A stretch of 64,000 bases of DNA from Enoplolaimus lenunculus (taxonomy: Eukaryota; Nematoda; Enoplea; Enoplida; Thoracostomopsidae), in assembly GCA_030248215.1 (NCBI GenBank), contig JASANG010003763.1, positions 169,304 through 233,303 of the forward strand, written 5' to 3'. Each line of letters opens with the position of its first letter. The stretch's first letter is position 1. The position numbers and the translations under genes are program-made. Positions 1 to 13,500 of the stretch are shown piece by piece. The notes under the pieces were generated by a model. The model searched no databases, was not told the DNA's origin, and saw nothing but the letters and a program-made list of their open reading frames with translations.

Positions 1-164
1 TTGCGGCTTAGGTTGCAATTCGACTAAAGTCATATTTCTGCAACCCAGCCAATGTTAATTTACACATTGTTTTACTGAAGGGCCCATATTAACTTTGAGC
101 ATCATTGTTTATTGGTTCGAGGTGCTACACGTGTTGAGCATGCAGGCCAAGGCTTGAAACATAC

Positions 165-303
165 CTGTAGAAATACATCGGAACCAATTTTTTTCGACAA
201 CTACAAAATCAAAATGGAATATGCTGCGATGAAAACGTACTTTTGGATGGTAATCTGTAAGGAATTCAGACATAGTTTTTGAAGCATTCATTTTAATAAC
301 CAT
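165..303 (-). CDS. Possible first coding exon of an unidentified gene running off the left edge
   Basis: Read on the minus strand, an open frame starts at an ATG at 303 (MVIKMNASKTMSEF...) and runs 46 codons to a good donor, CTACAG followed by GTATGT, at 165/164. The peptide ends ...VVVEKNWFRCIST and is well mixed in composition, unlike the repeat-derived reading frames nearby. An AG lies directly before the ATG, so this could also be an internal exon or a trans-splice acceptor. The rest would lie beyond position 1. I do not recognise the family; this rests only on the open frame and the donor. Confidence 0.25.
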
Positions 304-919
304 CTATGTTTTGTGGCGCAGGTATGCGAACAGTACTACAAAAGTGGAAACAAACGAATATATCATGCACTTTCTTAAAATTCATCCATCTGCTATGACA
401 AAATAGAATAAATATTGTTCTTCACAAAACACATCGCTTGTGTGAAAATAATTAAAATTATTGTTGTGTTGTTTATTTGTGCATCGAATTCCTTAACTTG
501 CTGATACGCTACCGTTTGTCGATATTTATTATATTGCAAAGATTAATTTACTTGGCTACGTGCTGTTGGATACAGCCTTACATTGATGTCTTTACACTTT
601 GGCGTCGCAGTTTAATAGAACAAAACTGTGAAGTAAATATTTGTGTTTTCGTTTTGTGTGTTGATATTGCATTCGTTATTTTTCATTGTATCGCGTGTGC
701 TTAAATCAGTAATTATGTCTGTTTTGCAAACAACATCAGTCAAAGTTGTAGCGTTACAATCAAACAATCAATCATGCTAGACATCGATTGCGTTGGCTAA
801 TTTAACTTTGAACGAATTTGAAAAACCATAATTGTTTCAAAAACTGCACTCAATTTAAAAAACTTACCAAAAAACGTACTTCAAGTTTTGAAAAAGAGTC
901 CTGTGTCGCAACTGTAAAT

Positions 920-1095
920 ACGGGGTTGTCAGTCTGTGTAGGAACCTGGACGTCAGACCACTGAACTCTCAGCCTACGGATGCTCAAGCGAACACTCTGC
1001 CACTGCGTCACGTAGCCCGCCTCTCCAACTGCCTCTATCGTCGACTATATGTCGACCGTATGCTGCACATGCTAGTGCACTGCTTTATGTGCACA
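920..1095 (-). repeat. tRNA-like SINE copy
   Basis: On the minus strand this reads GTCGACATATAGTCGAC, then GGAGAGGCGGGCTACG, then an A-box-like TGACGCAGTGGCAGAGTG, and about 45 bases later a B-box-like CAGGTTCCTAC. The same order of blocks recurs on the plus strand at 55735-55832, so it is a dispersed family with an internal RNA polymerase III-type promoter, not a single tRNA gene. Confidence 0.5.
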
Positions 1096-1452
1096 GAATT
1101 CCGATGCAAAAAGAGTTCGGATTTCGAAATTTTAGTTTAATCCTGTATATTATGATACGTTGCATAAAAATGCTGTATTACTCATCTATTAAATTGCTTT
1201 TGATGAGTTAACTTATCATAATTGATTTGAGTTTAGCTTCACGGAACCAAAAATCATCACCAATTTCATCATGGGACCTTTTTGAAAATTTTCGCCAGCC
1301 AACAGTTAACCTAAAGTATTATTATATTTGTCAATACATATTATCCGTACAGTCACAAAATTTCTAGTTCCGATTCCGATTACAATTCAGGTATAAATTT
1401 GCTGTTCCGGTTCTGATTGCGGTATAATCCAGTTCGGCTTTGCACCCTGTAT
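1094..1452. repeat. Old copy of a CAGGGTGCAACCGG-type repeat (copy 1)
   Basis: It starts with an ATTCCGATGC block and ends with TTCGGCTTTGCACCCTG. The interior (TTAATCCTG, GTTGCATAAAAATGCTG, GATGAGTTAACTTATCA, CACAAAATTTCTAG) is closely repeated at 2200-2600 and 6486-6894. The ends resemble the hAT-like element at 21665-22072. Non-coding. Confidence 0.6.
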
Positions 1453-1499
1453 CAAAACCATAGTGCAAACAGAAAAAACACATATACGAAATCAGTTGT

Positions 1500-2190
1500 T
1501 ATAATTGGTAGGTTTTGTGTTGGGTTTGTAGTATAAAATGAAAAAAAATGTAACGTTCACTCTGTCTTAAGACGTCAGCAGACTGGTTTATAATTTCAAC
1601 CTTCAAAAAAGTTTAGTTCGTTTACTTACACTTCACCGACGCAGCGCTACAGCAGAAAAGCTGTGCCCTATATTTTTTCGTGCGTTGTGGCAAGGTACCA
1701 ACAAAGGTTCGGATTCCGCAAAAGTTTGCGGTTCGAATTCCGCAAAAATTTGCAGCTCGAATTCGGATTCCGTTGCGAAAAATTCGAATCCTACAAAGTT
1801 TGGTATATATAGTATGATTTTCATTTTTAAACAATAAAATAGTAAATAACTTGTTTTGCAACTTTCCAGATTCGGATGCGGCAAATTAGCAGTGGATTCG
1901 GATTGTAAAAAAATTAGCTTGCGCTGGCAGCAGCAAATGTTTCTGTTTGAAAGTAAAAAGACTGAGGATACCCAGAGCTATGTATGAAATTTGTAATTGT
2001 GTAATTATATCATTTGAATGTGCTTTTTGTTTTTATCCATTGCTATGACTAAATATTTGGTGTATTCTTTCTATCAGACATTTAATCAGGCCAAAGTACC
2101 GTAACAAGAATAAGCATTATCAAAATCGTCAACAATGTTATTTTTCCACCATTCGTACTGTTTTTCCTGATTAGTTTAAGGCTAGCCTCA
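1500..2190. other. Non-coding stretch with a short AATTCCGCAAAA tandem
   Basis: Between 1700 and 1790 there are diverged repeats of an ATTCCG(C/T)AAA block, with related sequence near 1865-1900. The frames here read only these blocks. No exon, RNA gene or complete transposon was found. Confidence 0.4.
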
Positions 2191-2199
2191 TTTGAATAT

Positions 2200-2600
2200 C
2201 GTTTACCTTTTTCATATTCAAATCTTCATTCCGAATACAATTTCGTTTTAAAACGAGTTCCAGTTGGAATCGGAATTTTGAAATTTTAATTTTAATCTTA
2301 CTGGCAGTGAAGCGTTGCATAAAAATTCTGTATTTATCTATTTAATTGCTTTACATGAGTTAACTTATCAGTTGGTTGTAGTTTAGCTTTACAGAACCAA
2401 AAGTCATCGCCAATTTGTTCATGTGACCATTTTGAAAATTGTTGTCAGCCAACAGACACCCAAAATCAACATTGTATATTTGTAAATACAAGTTATCCTT
2501 ACTGTCACAAATTTTGTAGTTAAGATTCCGATTACAATTCAGGTATAAGTTTGCCGTTCCGATTCCGGTATAACCGAGTTCCGTTTTGCTCCTTGCAATT
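2200..2600. repeat. CAGGGTGCAACCGG-type repeat (copy 2)
   Basis: Second copy of the repeat at 1094-1452, sharing the TAAAACGAGTTCC, GTTGCATAAAAATTCTG, GAGTTAACTTATCA and ACAATTCAGGTATAA blocks in the same order. It ends in GAGTTCCGTTTTGCTCC. Non-coding. Confidence 0.6.
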
Positions 2601-3129
2601 AGAGGTGTCCCGGGGCCAGGATTTTGCCCGGTTCAGGGCTTCTGGGGTACTATTCTCTAGTCACTCACAACTAGTCGATCGTCAATGAATGATTTGGCTT
2701 TTATTCGCTCGAATAAAAGAGGTGGTAATTTGTTCGGATGCGACTGTCGGAGCGTTCTCATGACTAACCGCATCTCTTCGTCAGCTTTTGTAGATTGTTG
2801 CAATTTTGTAATTTTTGCCGTGAAATACAATCGTTGTTGATAATAAGTTGTATCACGTTACACGGCGAAATAGTCTTCTAACGCATCGCCGCTGTGTTTC
2901 ATAGGTTAGGTAATAATAATAATACTACTAATAATAATAATAATAGAGTGTCCGTGACGACATCCATTGAACCTTTCATATGCATAGGCGTAGCTGCTGA
3001 ACTCATTTCAACGCTCCAGCACCAAGCGTTCGCACGCCCACATACAGGCGAGCGTTTGTCGTTCATTTGCATTAAAATTGCACTTGTGCGAACTGAGAGT
3101 ATGCGAAAGTAATAGATGAGTATTTCTTA

Positions 3130-3609
3130 GGGTTGCGCTATACTTAACATCCGGCGCCGTAGTCACTGTGCGTCACCCGTACGGCGCCTTTCGGTACCGT
3201 CCGTCACCCGTTCACCGACGTCCGCCACCCGTACGCCGCCGACCGTCACCCATACGGCGCCGTCCGTCACCATACGTTATTATTGTACGTGAGTTATTTG
3301 CGCACTATACCGCTCGGTGACGGCGTCGCTGTACGGGTGACGGACGGCGCCGCACGCCATCGCGGTGTGCCACCGCGCCCCACAAAATAGCACCCACCCC
3401 AAACCTATATTAGCATACCTCCTCCCCCCCTTCCCGTAATTTTACCGGATTTAAAATTCCTGGTGTTATAATTTGGTCGTTTTTTTAACTTTCTAATCGT
3501 TCTTTAGGCCACTTGACGGACGGCACCGCACGAAAAAAATTCACAAAATATCAACATTAGTCAAATAGATATTTATTTTATTTGTTGTGTTAAGAGTATA
3601 GCGCAACCC
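3130..3609. mobile_element. Non-autonomous DNA transposon, GGGTTGCGC family
   Basis: It begins GGGTTGCGCTATACTT and ends in the inverse, AAGAGTATAGCGCAACCC, with TTA to the left and TAA to the right. The interior is rich in CGGCGCCGTCCGTCACC blocks, themselves inverted repeats. A shorter copy lies at 50824-51008 with TAA on both sides. Three-base TWA duplications would suit the PIF/Harbinger superfamily; that is an inference. No transposase is present. Confidence 0.75.
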
Positions 3610-3635
3610 TAAATCCACCAACAACAAAACAAATT

Positions 3636-3815
3636 GAAAAATCTAAAGTTAAAAATAAATATCTATGTTCGACTAAGGTTATTTCACAAATAATAGAGCA
3701 AAAAATAAGATTAAAATGAAATTTTTGCTGAAATGCATTTTTCACTTTCCGGTTCCGGTAAAATTTTCAAATTCCGGTTCCGGTAAATTGTAATTCCGGT
3801 TGCACCCTGGTTAAT
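3636..3815. repeat. Partial GGTTCCGGTAAA repeat
   Basis: Right half of the family seen whole at 21665-22072: it carries TTATTTCACAAATAAT, then TTCCGGTTCCGGTAAA blocks, and ends in GGTTGCACCCTGG. The left end is missing or unrecognisable. Confidence 0.5.
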
Positions 3816-4509
3816 AGTGCTACACTTTTGGCAAGACAGCGCTAATCCGTCACCGGAATCATCGGTAGTGACACAGTATACGTATATATGTATACATACG
3901 TGTATATATCTTTGACTATAATAAACAAAACGAAAATTATAAATAGCAAATTATACAGTTTTTTAAAGATTATACAATTTGCAAATATCTTCTAATATTA
4001 ATGTGTCAGAAAACGTCATTGCTGCAATGGTACTATAAATGCGATGTAAATGTGGCATTCCGTTATGGTTCTTCCGTTTCCTAATGTACCTTAATTTTGG
4101 TCTTATAACTTTTAAAATGATGTTTTAACGAAGAGCGCTAAGCATAAATTGCAGGTGTAGGCCGAAACGCAAGCAGGAATTGGAGATATTAGCGTCTCTG
4201 TATTATATATATTTCATGGCTAAAATTTGTTTTAACTGTCAAAGAAAAATGTTTTTGATTGAACAATATCATGTTTGGCAGCGATTTTGAGAACGTCACG
4301 TAATTCTGGGGGTATGGTTAATTTTAATTTTCGCTTAAAACAGTTATTTTATCGGTAAAAATTACCCCCATTTAAATTTCACCCGGTTGTTAATTGGAGG
4401 CCGTGGTTGTAGCCTACAAGCTCACACTCCGTCGGGACCCAGCAAATGCCCAGTGATTAATTAGCAATTTTTGTGTATACGTATGTACGTATATGTAGAT
4501 CTTTTTCAG

Positions 4510-4557
4510 GGTTTGCGTTCACTGCACTTCAACTTGCGCAAAGTCACAATAGGATAG
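4510..4557 (+). promoter_or_regulatory. Probable 5' untranslated exon of NOT2 after a possible trans-splice acceptor
   Basis: A strong acceptor (CTTTTTCAG, ending at 4509) lies 48 bases before the proposed NOT2 start ATG. In nematodes many messages gain a spliced leader at such a site, so this could be the outermost genomic 5' end. No donor pairing with it was found upstream. Inference only. Confidence 0.3.
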
Positions 4558-7500
4558 ATGGTTGCTTGCTTGGTGGAGCAGCCCGTCCGTGTTTATAAAG
4601 GTAAAGTTTGTTGTGTTAAAATTTAGTGTGCGTCCTTGAAGAACTTTTTAGTTAGTTGTTGATTGCTGCTAGGAGCGGGTGCGACGGAAACATTCGGTTG
4701 CTGTTTAACGTACGGCGAAAAGTCGAACTTCGGCTCATGTCCGAATTCGTGGGAACAATATAATAGCATGGCGGTCCCAGAATTTTTTCGGGGTGATACC
4801 AAAAAGCGAAACTAATTTTTTGGGTATATGTCATGCCCCAAACAGCTATTTGCCTCAGTTGCCAACTGGGACGCCCCAAACGACAATTGCTGCTCGGGGC
4901 ATCCCAAACAATTGCTAGAATGTAGATTATTTTGTTTAATTTTACCTCTGTAGAAATAAAAACAGCACTGCCCACATACATAATGTTTTATTATTTAGAT
5001 TAAACATTAGGGCACACGCTCTGACAGCTTCGTTTGTATACTATGTAAACCTTGTTTAATTTCTAGTTTTTCGAACACTGTCAAACCAAAACAACCAATC
5101 ACAAAAAGTTTGCATTCCAGACAGGGTGAAACTGGAATTACAATTTACCGGAACCGGAAAATGAAAAATACATGCCGCGAAAAAATCATTTTAATTTTCT
5201 TTGTTGCAATACTATTGGTGAAATAACCGTAGTTGGAGATAAGTATATATTCACTTTATTTGCTGTATTTTAGGTTTTCTTAATCCACGGAAGCGAAATC
5301 TACTTTCGACGATTGTCAAGGTTTCAAACTATACTAATGAAATCTATTTAATTTTGTCGTCATTTTTAGTAAACTATATATATCTCTTAATGTAGATCGA
5401 CAAAAATTTAATGTCGGAATTTTTAATTCCGGTAAAAATTCACCGGAACCGGAAGGTGAAAAAATGCCGGAACCCGAATTCCGTTTGCAATGTATAAACA
5501 AGAACCGTTCGTACGGTAGACTTATATGATGTTTGCCTGTTTCAGGTAGCTGTTTGGGTGTACCATCCGGTGGTATTACTACAAGTGATAATCTTCAAGA
5601 TCTCGTTGTCGCCGCTTCACTGTGTACCACCTGCGCAAATATATCATCAAAAAGTGTAGCAACAAACAAAACAAATTCGAATATTGTAAAAAGTCAATAT
5701 AAGAGTGATTTGAAGCCGAAGTGTAAATTATTGGACCTACTGTTACCTGAAGAATATAACAGCGAACGCTACACTTCTGAAAGTGAATATTATTTGCAAA
5801 CTGGTCATACGGTAAAAAGTGTAGGTTATATATTTGGCGGTACGACTACGAGTATAGACTATAACCCTAGCGGTAGAAATTCGTTTCGCCCTCTAGAATA
5901 CGACCAACGAACTTTTTGTCAGCCGCTTGAAAGCGACACGCAAACAATAGTCCACTTAATGCTAACGTCAAATAGTTGTTCAACTGGTGTTATGTCTAGC
6001 GGTAGTAGTGTAGGAGGAAGTGCGACTTCGGCGTCTGCGAAAAGAAACTCTGGCCCTGGAGACCTTAATGCAAATTCAAATATGATATCGAATGCTGCTT
6101 TGGATGCTGGAAACAATAGCGGAGGATCAAGTACTGGCGCACATTCCTATCACAAGTAAGAATTTAAAGAGATACAAGACTGCCTCGAACAACGCTATTT
6201 CTAATTAAGACTAAGTTGTTTGTTTATATTTGAATCGTACATTTCGAGACATGTTATTTCAGACTGTCCCAAAGAATGTCATTTTCCCCCGAAATCTAGT
6301 GTATACAGCTGATTTTTCAACCAAAAAGGAAAAATCGAAATAATCATGGACGAGTTACAAACACAAACTACATAAAGACCTGTCTGCCACGAAACAATTT
6401 TCTGAAACTTCCAGACGTTTAATGTACATAAAAAATTTTGACTTGCCATGCTAACTTAGCAAGCCTAAGCCATTTATACATATAGCAGGGCGTAACCGGA
6501 ATACCAATTCCGATTAGAATTCCAATTCAAAACGAGTTCCGATTCTGATAGCACAATCAGTCGGAATCGGAATTTTGAAGGTTTAATTTTAATCCTACTT
6601 GTTGTGAAACAGTGCATAAACATTCTGGATTATTTATCTATTAAATTGCTTTCGATGAGTTAACTTATCAATAATTGATTATAGTGTAGTTTTACAGAAA
6701 AAATCATCGCCAATTTGTTCATACGATTTTATTTGAAAATTGTTATTAGCCAGCAGATACTCTACATTAATATTATATTTGTCAATACAAATTATCCGTA
6801 CTGTCACAAAATTTCCGATTCCGATTACAATTCCGGTATAAATTTGCTGTTCTGATTCCGGTTCTGGTATATTCCAGTTCTGCTTCGCGCCCTGACACAC
6901 AATTACAGCTGCGAGTTCCCATCGCAAAATTTACACGTGTTAATGTTGTATGTAAATTTAGCATTTACGGTGAATCATCAACATCAACGTCATCGTTACA
7001 TCCTAATACCATCGGGAACGCCGCAACTCCGACGCCGCTATTTCCATCGGCCACCGGTTCCAGTACGGCGCCAAATAACGTTGGTGGAATTGGATTAAGC
7101 TCAGCTCATCACATTCAAAAGCATTCTCCAATTATGAACAGGTATACGTTACCGGCAAAACCGCCAAAGTGTTTTGTTTTCTCGTTGAAATTTTTAAGCC
7201 TTGAAAATTTAATTTTGTTCCGGCGAAAAATACATTTTCTTGTATAATGTTTTTCAGTTATAACAAAGTGGATAAGCGAGCAGAGTGCGATTACATGTAA
7301 TATACGAGCGACCATGCATCATTAAATAGGAATTTTCTTAAAAACACTTCCTTCCCAACTACAGATGCCTCGTCCCAGTTGCGAATCGGATGCCTCCGGT
7401 TGAATCCTCCCGCTCGGTCGTGACCCAGCGAATGCTGAGCTGCATAGACATTTGATGCTAAAATTGTGTCTGACTTCTCGCTCGCGATTTTTTCTTCGGT

Positions 7501-10500
7501 TATATTTCACCTCGTTTACTGAACTATATATTTTTCATAACCTTAAACGAACCTAAGGTACTTTATATTAAAATTGTACACTAGGATTTTTCGACCTTGA
7601 AGCTAAATTCAACATTTCACATTTTGCTAACATTGACATTTTCGGGTAAGGTATCCTCACCGGTGCCGAATCTCATCGATTAGGAATCATACATCCGCCA
7701 CAGAAGAAAAGTTAGCGAAACAAATATTACAACCACTACAGCTATTCGTAACAGTCTTGATCAATTTTTACCTTCACAAATATGATGACTGTCTTTTCTG
7801 TGAAACAGTTACTACACATATTGACGGGATTTTACAACAGAATCGAATGTTGGATTTCATCGTACTTGTTCGCTATTTGGTTGCGCCCTCATTGTTTCTC
7901 TTTATATGCATTTTAGGAACGTTTCTGCGCAGTCAAATTCAAATATACACGTCGTAAATGGACCTACGTACGGGTAAGTAAGCCATGCATACGATAACAA
8001 ATATTGAAGTCATATTGTTTCATGTTGTGTTTAATTTTGCCAGAATTTTTAATAACTGTTTAGTAACTGAGGAATCGTATGTTATGCTTGGTGTCCTGGT
8101 GGCTGTATGTGTTAAAAGCAAACCATTTTTACCTCAATCTCTATAACCAATTCAATGCGGAAACATGAGTTTTGACCCAGGCTCACGAAGAATAACTCGA
8201 TCTCTTGACATTCAGATCTTTACGCGGGCTGTCTGCTACTACACGTCGCAGGCGCACCTACCTAACTTTTATCGGCTTCTGTAACTATAAATCGACATTA
8301 ATGATGACGGTAAGCATGCATTTATCATTCCAGCCACATGCTTACAAAACATGTAATTTGATTTTAGGACAAATGCTTTTGGTTCGTCTCATTCAATGTC
8401 TACCGGTTCCTTCCAATCTGTTGCACGAGCTGCGTACAGTACAACAGGTAATTTCAAAATTTTAATGATCTACAGTTGTTTATAGATTCTCGGCCAATGT
8501 TATGTTTATGGGCGTCCCGTTTTCCCGTGAGACACCAAGACACAGGAGTGTAATACGGGCAAATTCATATACTCCTGCCGACCGCATTTCGGGCAGATAG
8601 GAAAATGGAACAGGCCATTTTCGGTAAAACGGGACAGCTGCAAATTTTTGCTGGGAAACCAGGACAATGGGACATGCCTGTTTCGGGCAAATTGGAAAAC
8701 GTGACCGCTAAAATTTTCCGCTGGGAAAATGGTAAAACGGAACTGGGTTCTTTCGGGCAAATAGGAAAACGGGACAGCTGCAAGTTTTTGCTGGGAAAGC
8801 GGTTCAATGGGATAGGCCTGTTTCGGGCAAATGGGGCAACGGAACAGCTGCAAATTTTCGATGGGAAAACTGGACAGTTTCAAATTTTCAATGGGACAGG
8901 CCTGTTTCGGGCAAATGGGAAAATGGGGCAGCTGCAAGTTTTTGCTTGGAATACGGGACAAGTTTGTTTCTTGAAAACGGGACACCTGCAAATTTTCGGT
9001 GGAAAACAGGATAATGGGACACAATTCAAATCCTTTTCAGAATGTAGAAAATTTTCTTTGATCGAGGGAGGGGAACGAAGATTGTCGTAGTTGGGGTTGC
9101 GCCACCCGTCACTCCCCTCTGTACACCTTCGGCTTTGGCAGCCACGGTTAACTTGCATATCACTGCGTTTTATTACCTTTTATAAAACTGCACGAAATTT
9201 TTTTTCGTTCAAAACACGGGTAGAGTTGAAAAGTTTTGAACGAGGAGGTGCGGAATGGATCGAAAAATCAATTTTAATCACAATGTCTGGCCCGAGTTTA
9301 GTTGGGAGTGGAGAACTAGCCAAATTTGTGGAAAACGGTAACCCAATACCGCCCGGTGGACGTCTTTGCAACAATATGTTTCTTTTGGGAAACGGAAAAA
9401 TTGGGGAGCTATATATTTCCGCAAGAAAAACGGAAAACGTCGATATTTTTGTTGAGATCGATTTTGTCAGGGGGCTGCCGCCCCCCGCAACCCCCCCCCC
9501 CACGCATTTGGAAGGACTCTAAGTAGGATGTGGGACTGCCGCTCCCAAAGCCTTGCGTTTTGGCCGACCCCGATATTTAGGGGTTAGTTCCTGTTTGAAA
9601 CGTAGGATTCACATGTTTTCAGTAGTATATAAACAAAGTAAGTGTATGATTGGAATATTTCAACGTGTGAAACTGAAAAAAATCAGTAAACTTGACCTAC
9701 CTGAATAAGGTGCATGGCCAAAAACGCAATGTGCGATAAGTACATTGTTTTGTACACAGAATGTACCAAGTTGCACACTCTTGTTCAAAGTGATCATTAT
9801 CCACTCTAGTTAAAACCAACTATTCATCTGTAGTTATAATTTGAAAACTTTTTACGGTCTATAATTCCTAGAACGCACTATTCGTAATGTATAAAACTAT
9901 TTTTTATTGTTTTTCAGCCGGTCTCGTGAAAAACTCAGATACGTCTGAATTTCAAATCAACAACGAAGATTTTCCGGCGCTCCAAGGCACTCAGAATAAT
10001 GAAGCAACAAACGCCGGAGGCAATTTGGTATCAAAGATTTATTTATTTTGTATTTGTGGTCTTTAAAACTTCGGCTTAGGCACTATATATGCGTACCAAT
10101 ACTTTTCTTGTACACCACGCCATAAAACTTGCAGATTGTAAAAATGTATCGTGGCTAACGTTAATTATTACCATCTCTCGTGCTCTGTAATCTAGTCTTT
10201 ATAGTACGGCTGCATACCACGTACTATCACATTGTTTTGATTCATTTTCAAAGTTATTACTTTACTGAACGCAAACCGACGGGAATATTCTGAAGCCTTT
10301 CTGAAGGTTTGGTGCTTGACAAAACAAGCTCCAGTAAATATCTGTCGCAAAAACAAACAGCGACGAACAAGTGAATAAACCAATGTCTCATCGTCTAAGG
10401 ACACAGTAAAAAAGTATTGGTATATGTATTCTTCCAAAAATACCGACCTGATGGCACCCTGATTGTACCAATACCGTGATCCTACCGATATATCGGTTCA

Positions 10501-13500
10501 ACACTAGTTTTGAATATTTATTTTGGGAATGATTGTAATTTAGACCACCGGAAAGCTTTCGCAGTTACTGTTAAAACTTTCATACAAATGGTATTTAAGA
10601 CCAACAGCATTAATGTGATATTCTTTTCGTATCACAAACGACTTCTGATGGTGGATTTTCTAAATACATTTTACTGAGATAAATGAGCTATTGAAAGCTT
10701 TGTCGTACAGAACTGGTAGTCTTTATATTTTTCGAGCAACCACGACAATTCGTCGCCCCACAACTGGATGATCGACCACATGTTGTAATTTGAAATCTTT
10801 CCTGCTCGACAATCTGTCGTTCATCACTAGGCTTAAGTGCACGCTGCAAAAGTCACCGGCTCACATAATTTCTTCCAATATTAATGTCACGTTTTGTTGA
10901 TTGTGTCGGCATCGCTGTCAAACTAAATTTCTGGGATTTGTCGCTGTTTTTTTCTACTTTAATTCTATAATTGTCTTTAAGATTTTGAATTTGATTTCAA
11001 CGGAAACCTTTCGTGATTGTAGTAATGTGGTTTGATTTTACTTCAAACGTGATTGCAGTAATGGAGTTTGATTTTGCTTCTAATATATTATTATATTATA
11101 GCCTTCTAATACTGCCAGCTCGAAATCTCCCGACTTCCCTGGCGGCGGCAATGTGACGAAAACGATACAACTTGAAAATCAAGGCATAAAGACATCCCTT
11201 GATGGTATGATGTTGATATTAGGCACAACGAAAAGGTTTTGTTTTTTGCAAATCGATAAATCTAGTACGTTCTCGATAACTTAGTAACAATTTATAGGCC
11301 AGAAATAGATATGTAACACCTGTCTCGAGCTACTGATAGATAGTTTTTCGTGGGTTGATTCTGAAGTTGTAAAGCACGTCATATATGATTGTTGCAACTG
11401 ACGCTTGCTTAACGCCTCGCGCTGATATGAGCGAAAGAGAAAATGATAGCTGATACTTTTATTGTAAAAGTAGTGGTCTTTGAATGTTTTAGGCTCAGTT
11501 ACAAATATTCCTCCTGGAATGATCAGGGACCAGTTCGGCGTTGTCGGCATGCTTGCGCTGTTACGTGCTCTAGAGCATGATCCAGGAATCGTGGGACTGG
11601 CAGTTGGGCACGACTTAACTGGGCTTGGCCTCAATTTGAACTCGACCGAGTTAGTGTTTTGTATTCTCGCACGCAAATACATACTACGATTAACTATTGT
11701 GAAGTTTTATTGCTAATGCCAAATGGCTGTATAGCAGCGGTTAATTCATGAACTTAGGTTTGAGAATGTTAAAATCGACGAGGTCTGAAAAAAGAACATT
11801 TTAATACCGATTTTTATTGTAAATCAGGGCTCTGAACAATCTAATACGTCGAAATATGTTTGTCTTCGTGAATAACCGTCAGCATGTAGTATTCATGTTA
11901 AAGCTGCGTTCACCCGTCGTTGGATAATATCTAATAATCAGTTTGTGGGCCCCGATTTTCAGTCGTGGACTGTACAAGACATTCGCTGGGCCGTGGCAGT
12001 GTGAACCAACAAGGCCGCACGATGTCGACACACCAGTGCCGCCAGAGTATTTAACCAATCGAGCGATTGTTCAACGACTGAGCCCAGTTCGACTCAATCG
12101 CTACGGAGACGATCTGTTGTTTTATCTGTTCTATTTTTGTGTTGGCGATGTCTTCCAGTTGGCCGCAGCGGCAGAACTGTACGTATTTTACGGCGGTTTT
12201 TTCTTTAATTCTGTACGTGATGTGTTATGGTTACGCTAAATTAGCCGCCACACACCGTAAGTACCACGGCGCATCTTTCCTTTGCTTGTGGCACGTCGCG
12301 ACGTGCGTCATTGAAAAGTATACCGCAACCCTTACAAGTGTAAGGTTAGTAGCCGCAGACTAAAGATTATATAATAGGGATAAAAAAGTACTGTGCATAT
12401 CTGTGTGTCAGCGCCAAGCCAACGCATTAGTTCTTTTCAGTACCATGTGAACAAATTTAAGAATGAACCTGTAAAAGCGTATTTATGCATGGGCTGGGCT
12501 TGCCTGGACTATATATAAATTCTTTGGCAACCAATTGATTTCAAAGGGGTAGATGTTCTGAACATACACTTAACACTCTCGATTATTGGCTTCTCCACAG
12601 CTTGAAAATTTCCGCCCGGGGGGGGCGTTTCCTGGGGGGCCCCCAGAAGTTTCCTGGGGGGCAGCTAATTTTGCTGGGGGGGGGGGCAGTTTTCTTGGGG
12701 GCCCCCAGATGATCTTGGGGGCCCCCAGATGATCTGGGGGGTCCTGGGGGGCAGGCTCGAAATTTTGCAAGCCGACTTTTTGGACCATTTTTTTATTCTA
12801 GATCGTGTTTCCAACTCAACTGAAGATTACTCATCGCTCAACATGACAAAAATTCCCCGCAAACGTTAATAACAATAATTTTAACTAATATTACTGACAA
12901 CTTTACTAGAAGTTGAAAGAAGCACAATTATATAAAATATAGATAATCTATAATTGAAACTGTGATTAACATATATTTTATATATTAGTCACAGCTTCAG
13001 TTTATCATAATGCTCAGGCGGGTTGAACTTGTTGGTGCAAGGTACTTTCGAATGCTGTATGCCCTGAAACGGTCTTTATATAATTGTGTATTTTTCAGTT
13101 CATTATTGAATTGTACTAGTTACTACCGGTATTTGTAACGCTATTAAAAAATTATGAGTACTCAGCGTAATATAAAATCACATTTTGCCGAATGTCCGCC
13201 TCAAAAAAAGTCCAGGTCTTTATGTTTTAACATTGAAAATTTTTGGCTTAGAAAAGTCCTGGGGGGGCAGCAAAAAAATTTGCTGGGGGGCGGCCGAAAA
13301 TTCGCCGGGGGGCCTTTCCTGGGGGCGGCAAAATTTTCGCCGCGGGGAAAATAAAAATTTCGAAAAGTGCGGGGGGCTTTCCCCCGCTGTGGAGAAGCCA
13401 GGATTATGATGGTTAGGGTTTAAGTATTCATAAAATGATGTAATGTTGTATGTTATCTGTCTGTTGAGCATGGTGTACTAAAGTTTGAATCGGCATCGGC

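Noticed and set aside
477-704. 75-codon frame with hydrophobic stretches
   Set aside because: Composition follows the AT-rich background; no motif or splice support.
8216-8309. Possible NOT2 exon with an in-frame reading (SLRGLSATTRRRRTYL) and good splice sites
   Set aside because: It would leave phase 0, but the next clear exon (8368, reading TNAFGSSHSMSTGSF) needs phase 2; exon 7917-7973 joins 8368 directly in phase. At most a rare alternative exon.
8506-9526. Several long overlapping open frames on both strands
   Set aside because: They translate a degenerate tandem repeat and have no start context or family motif.
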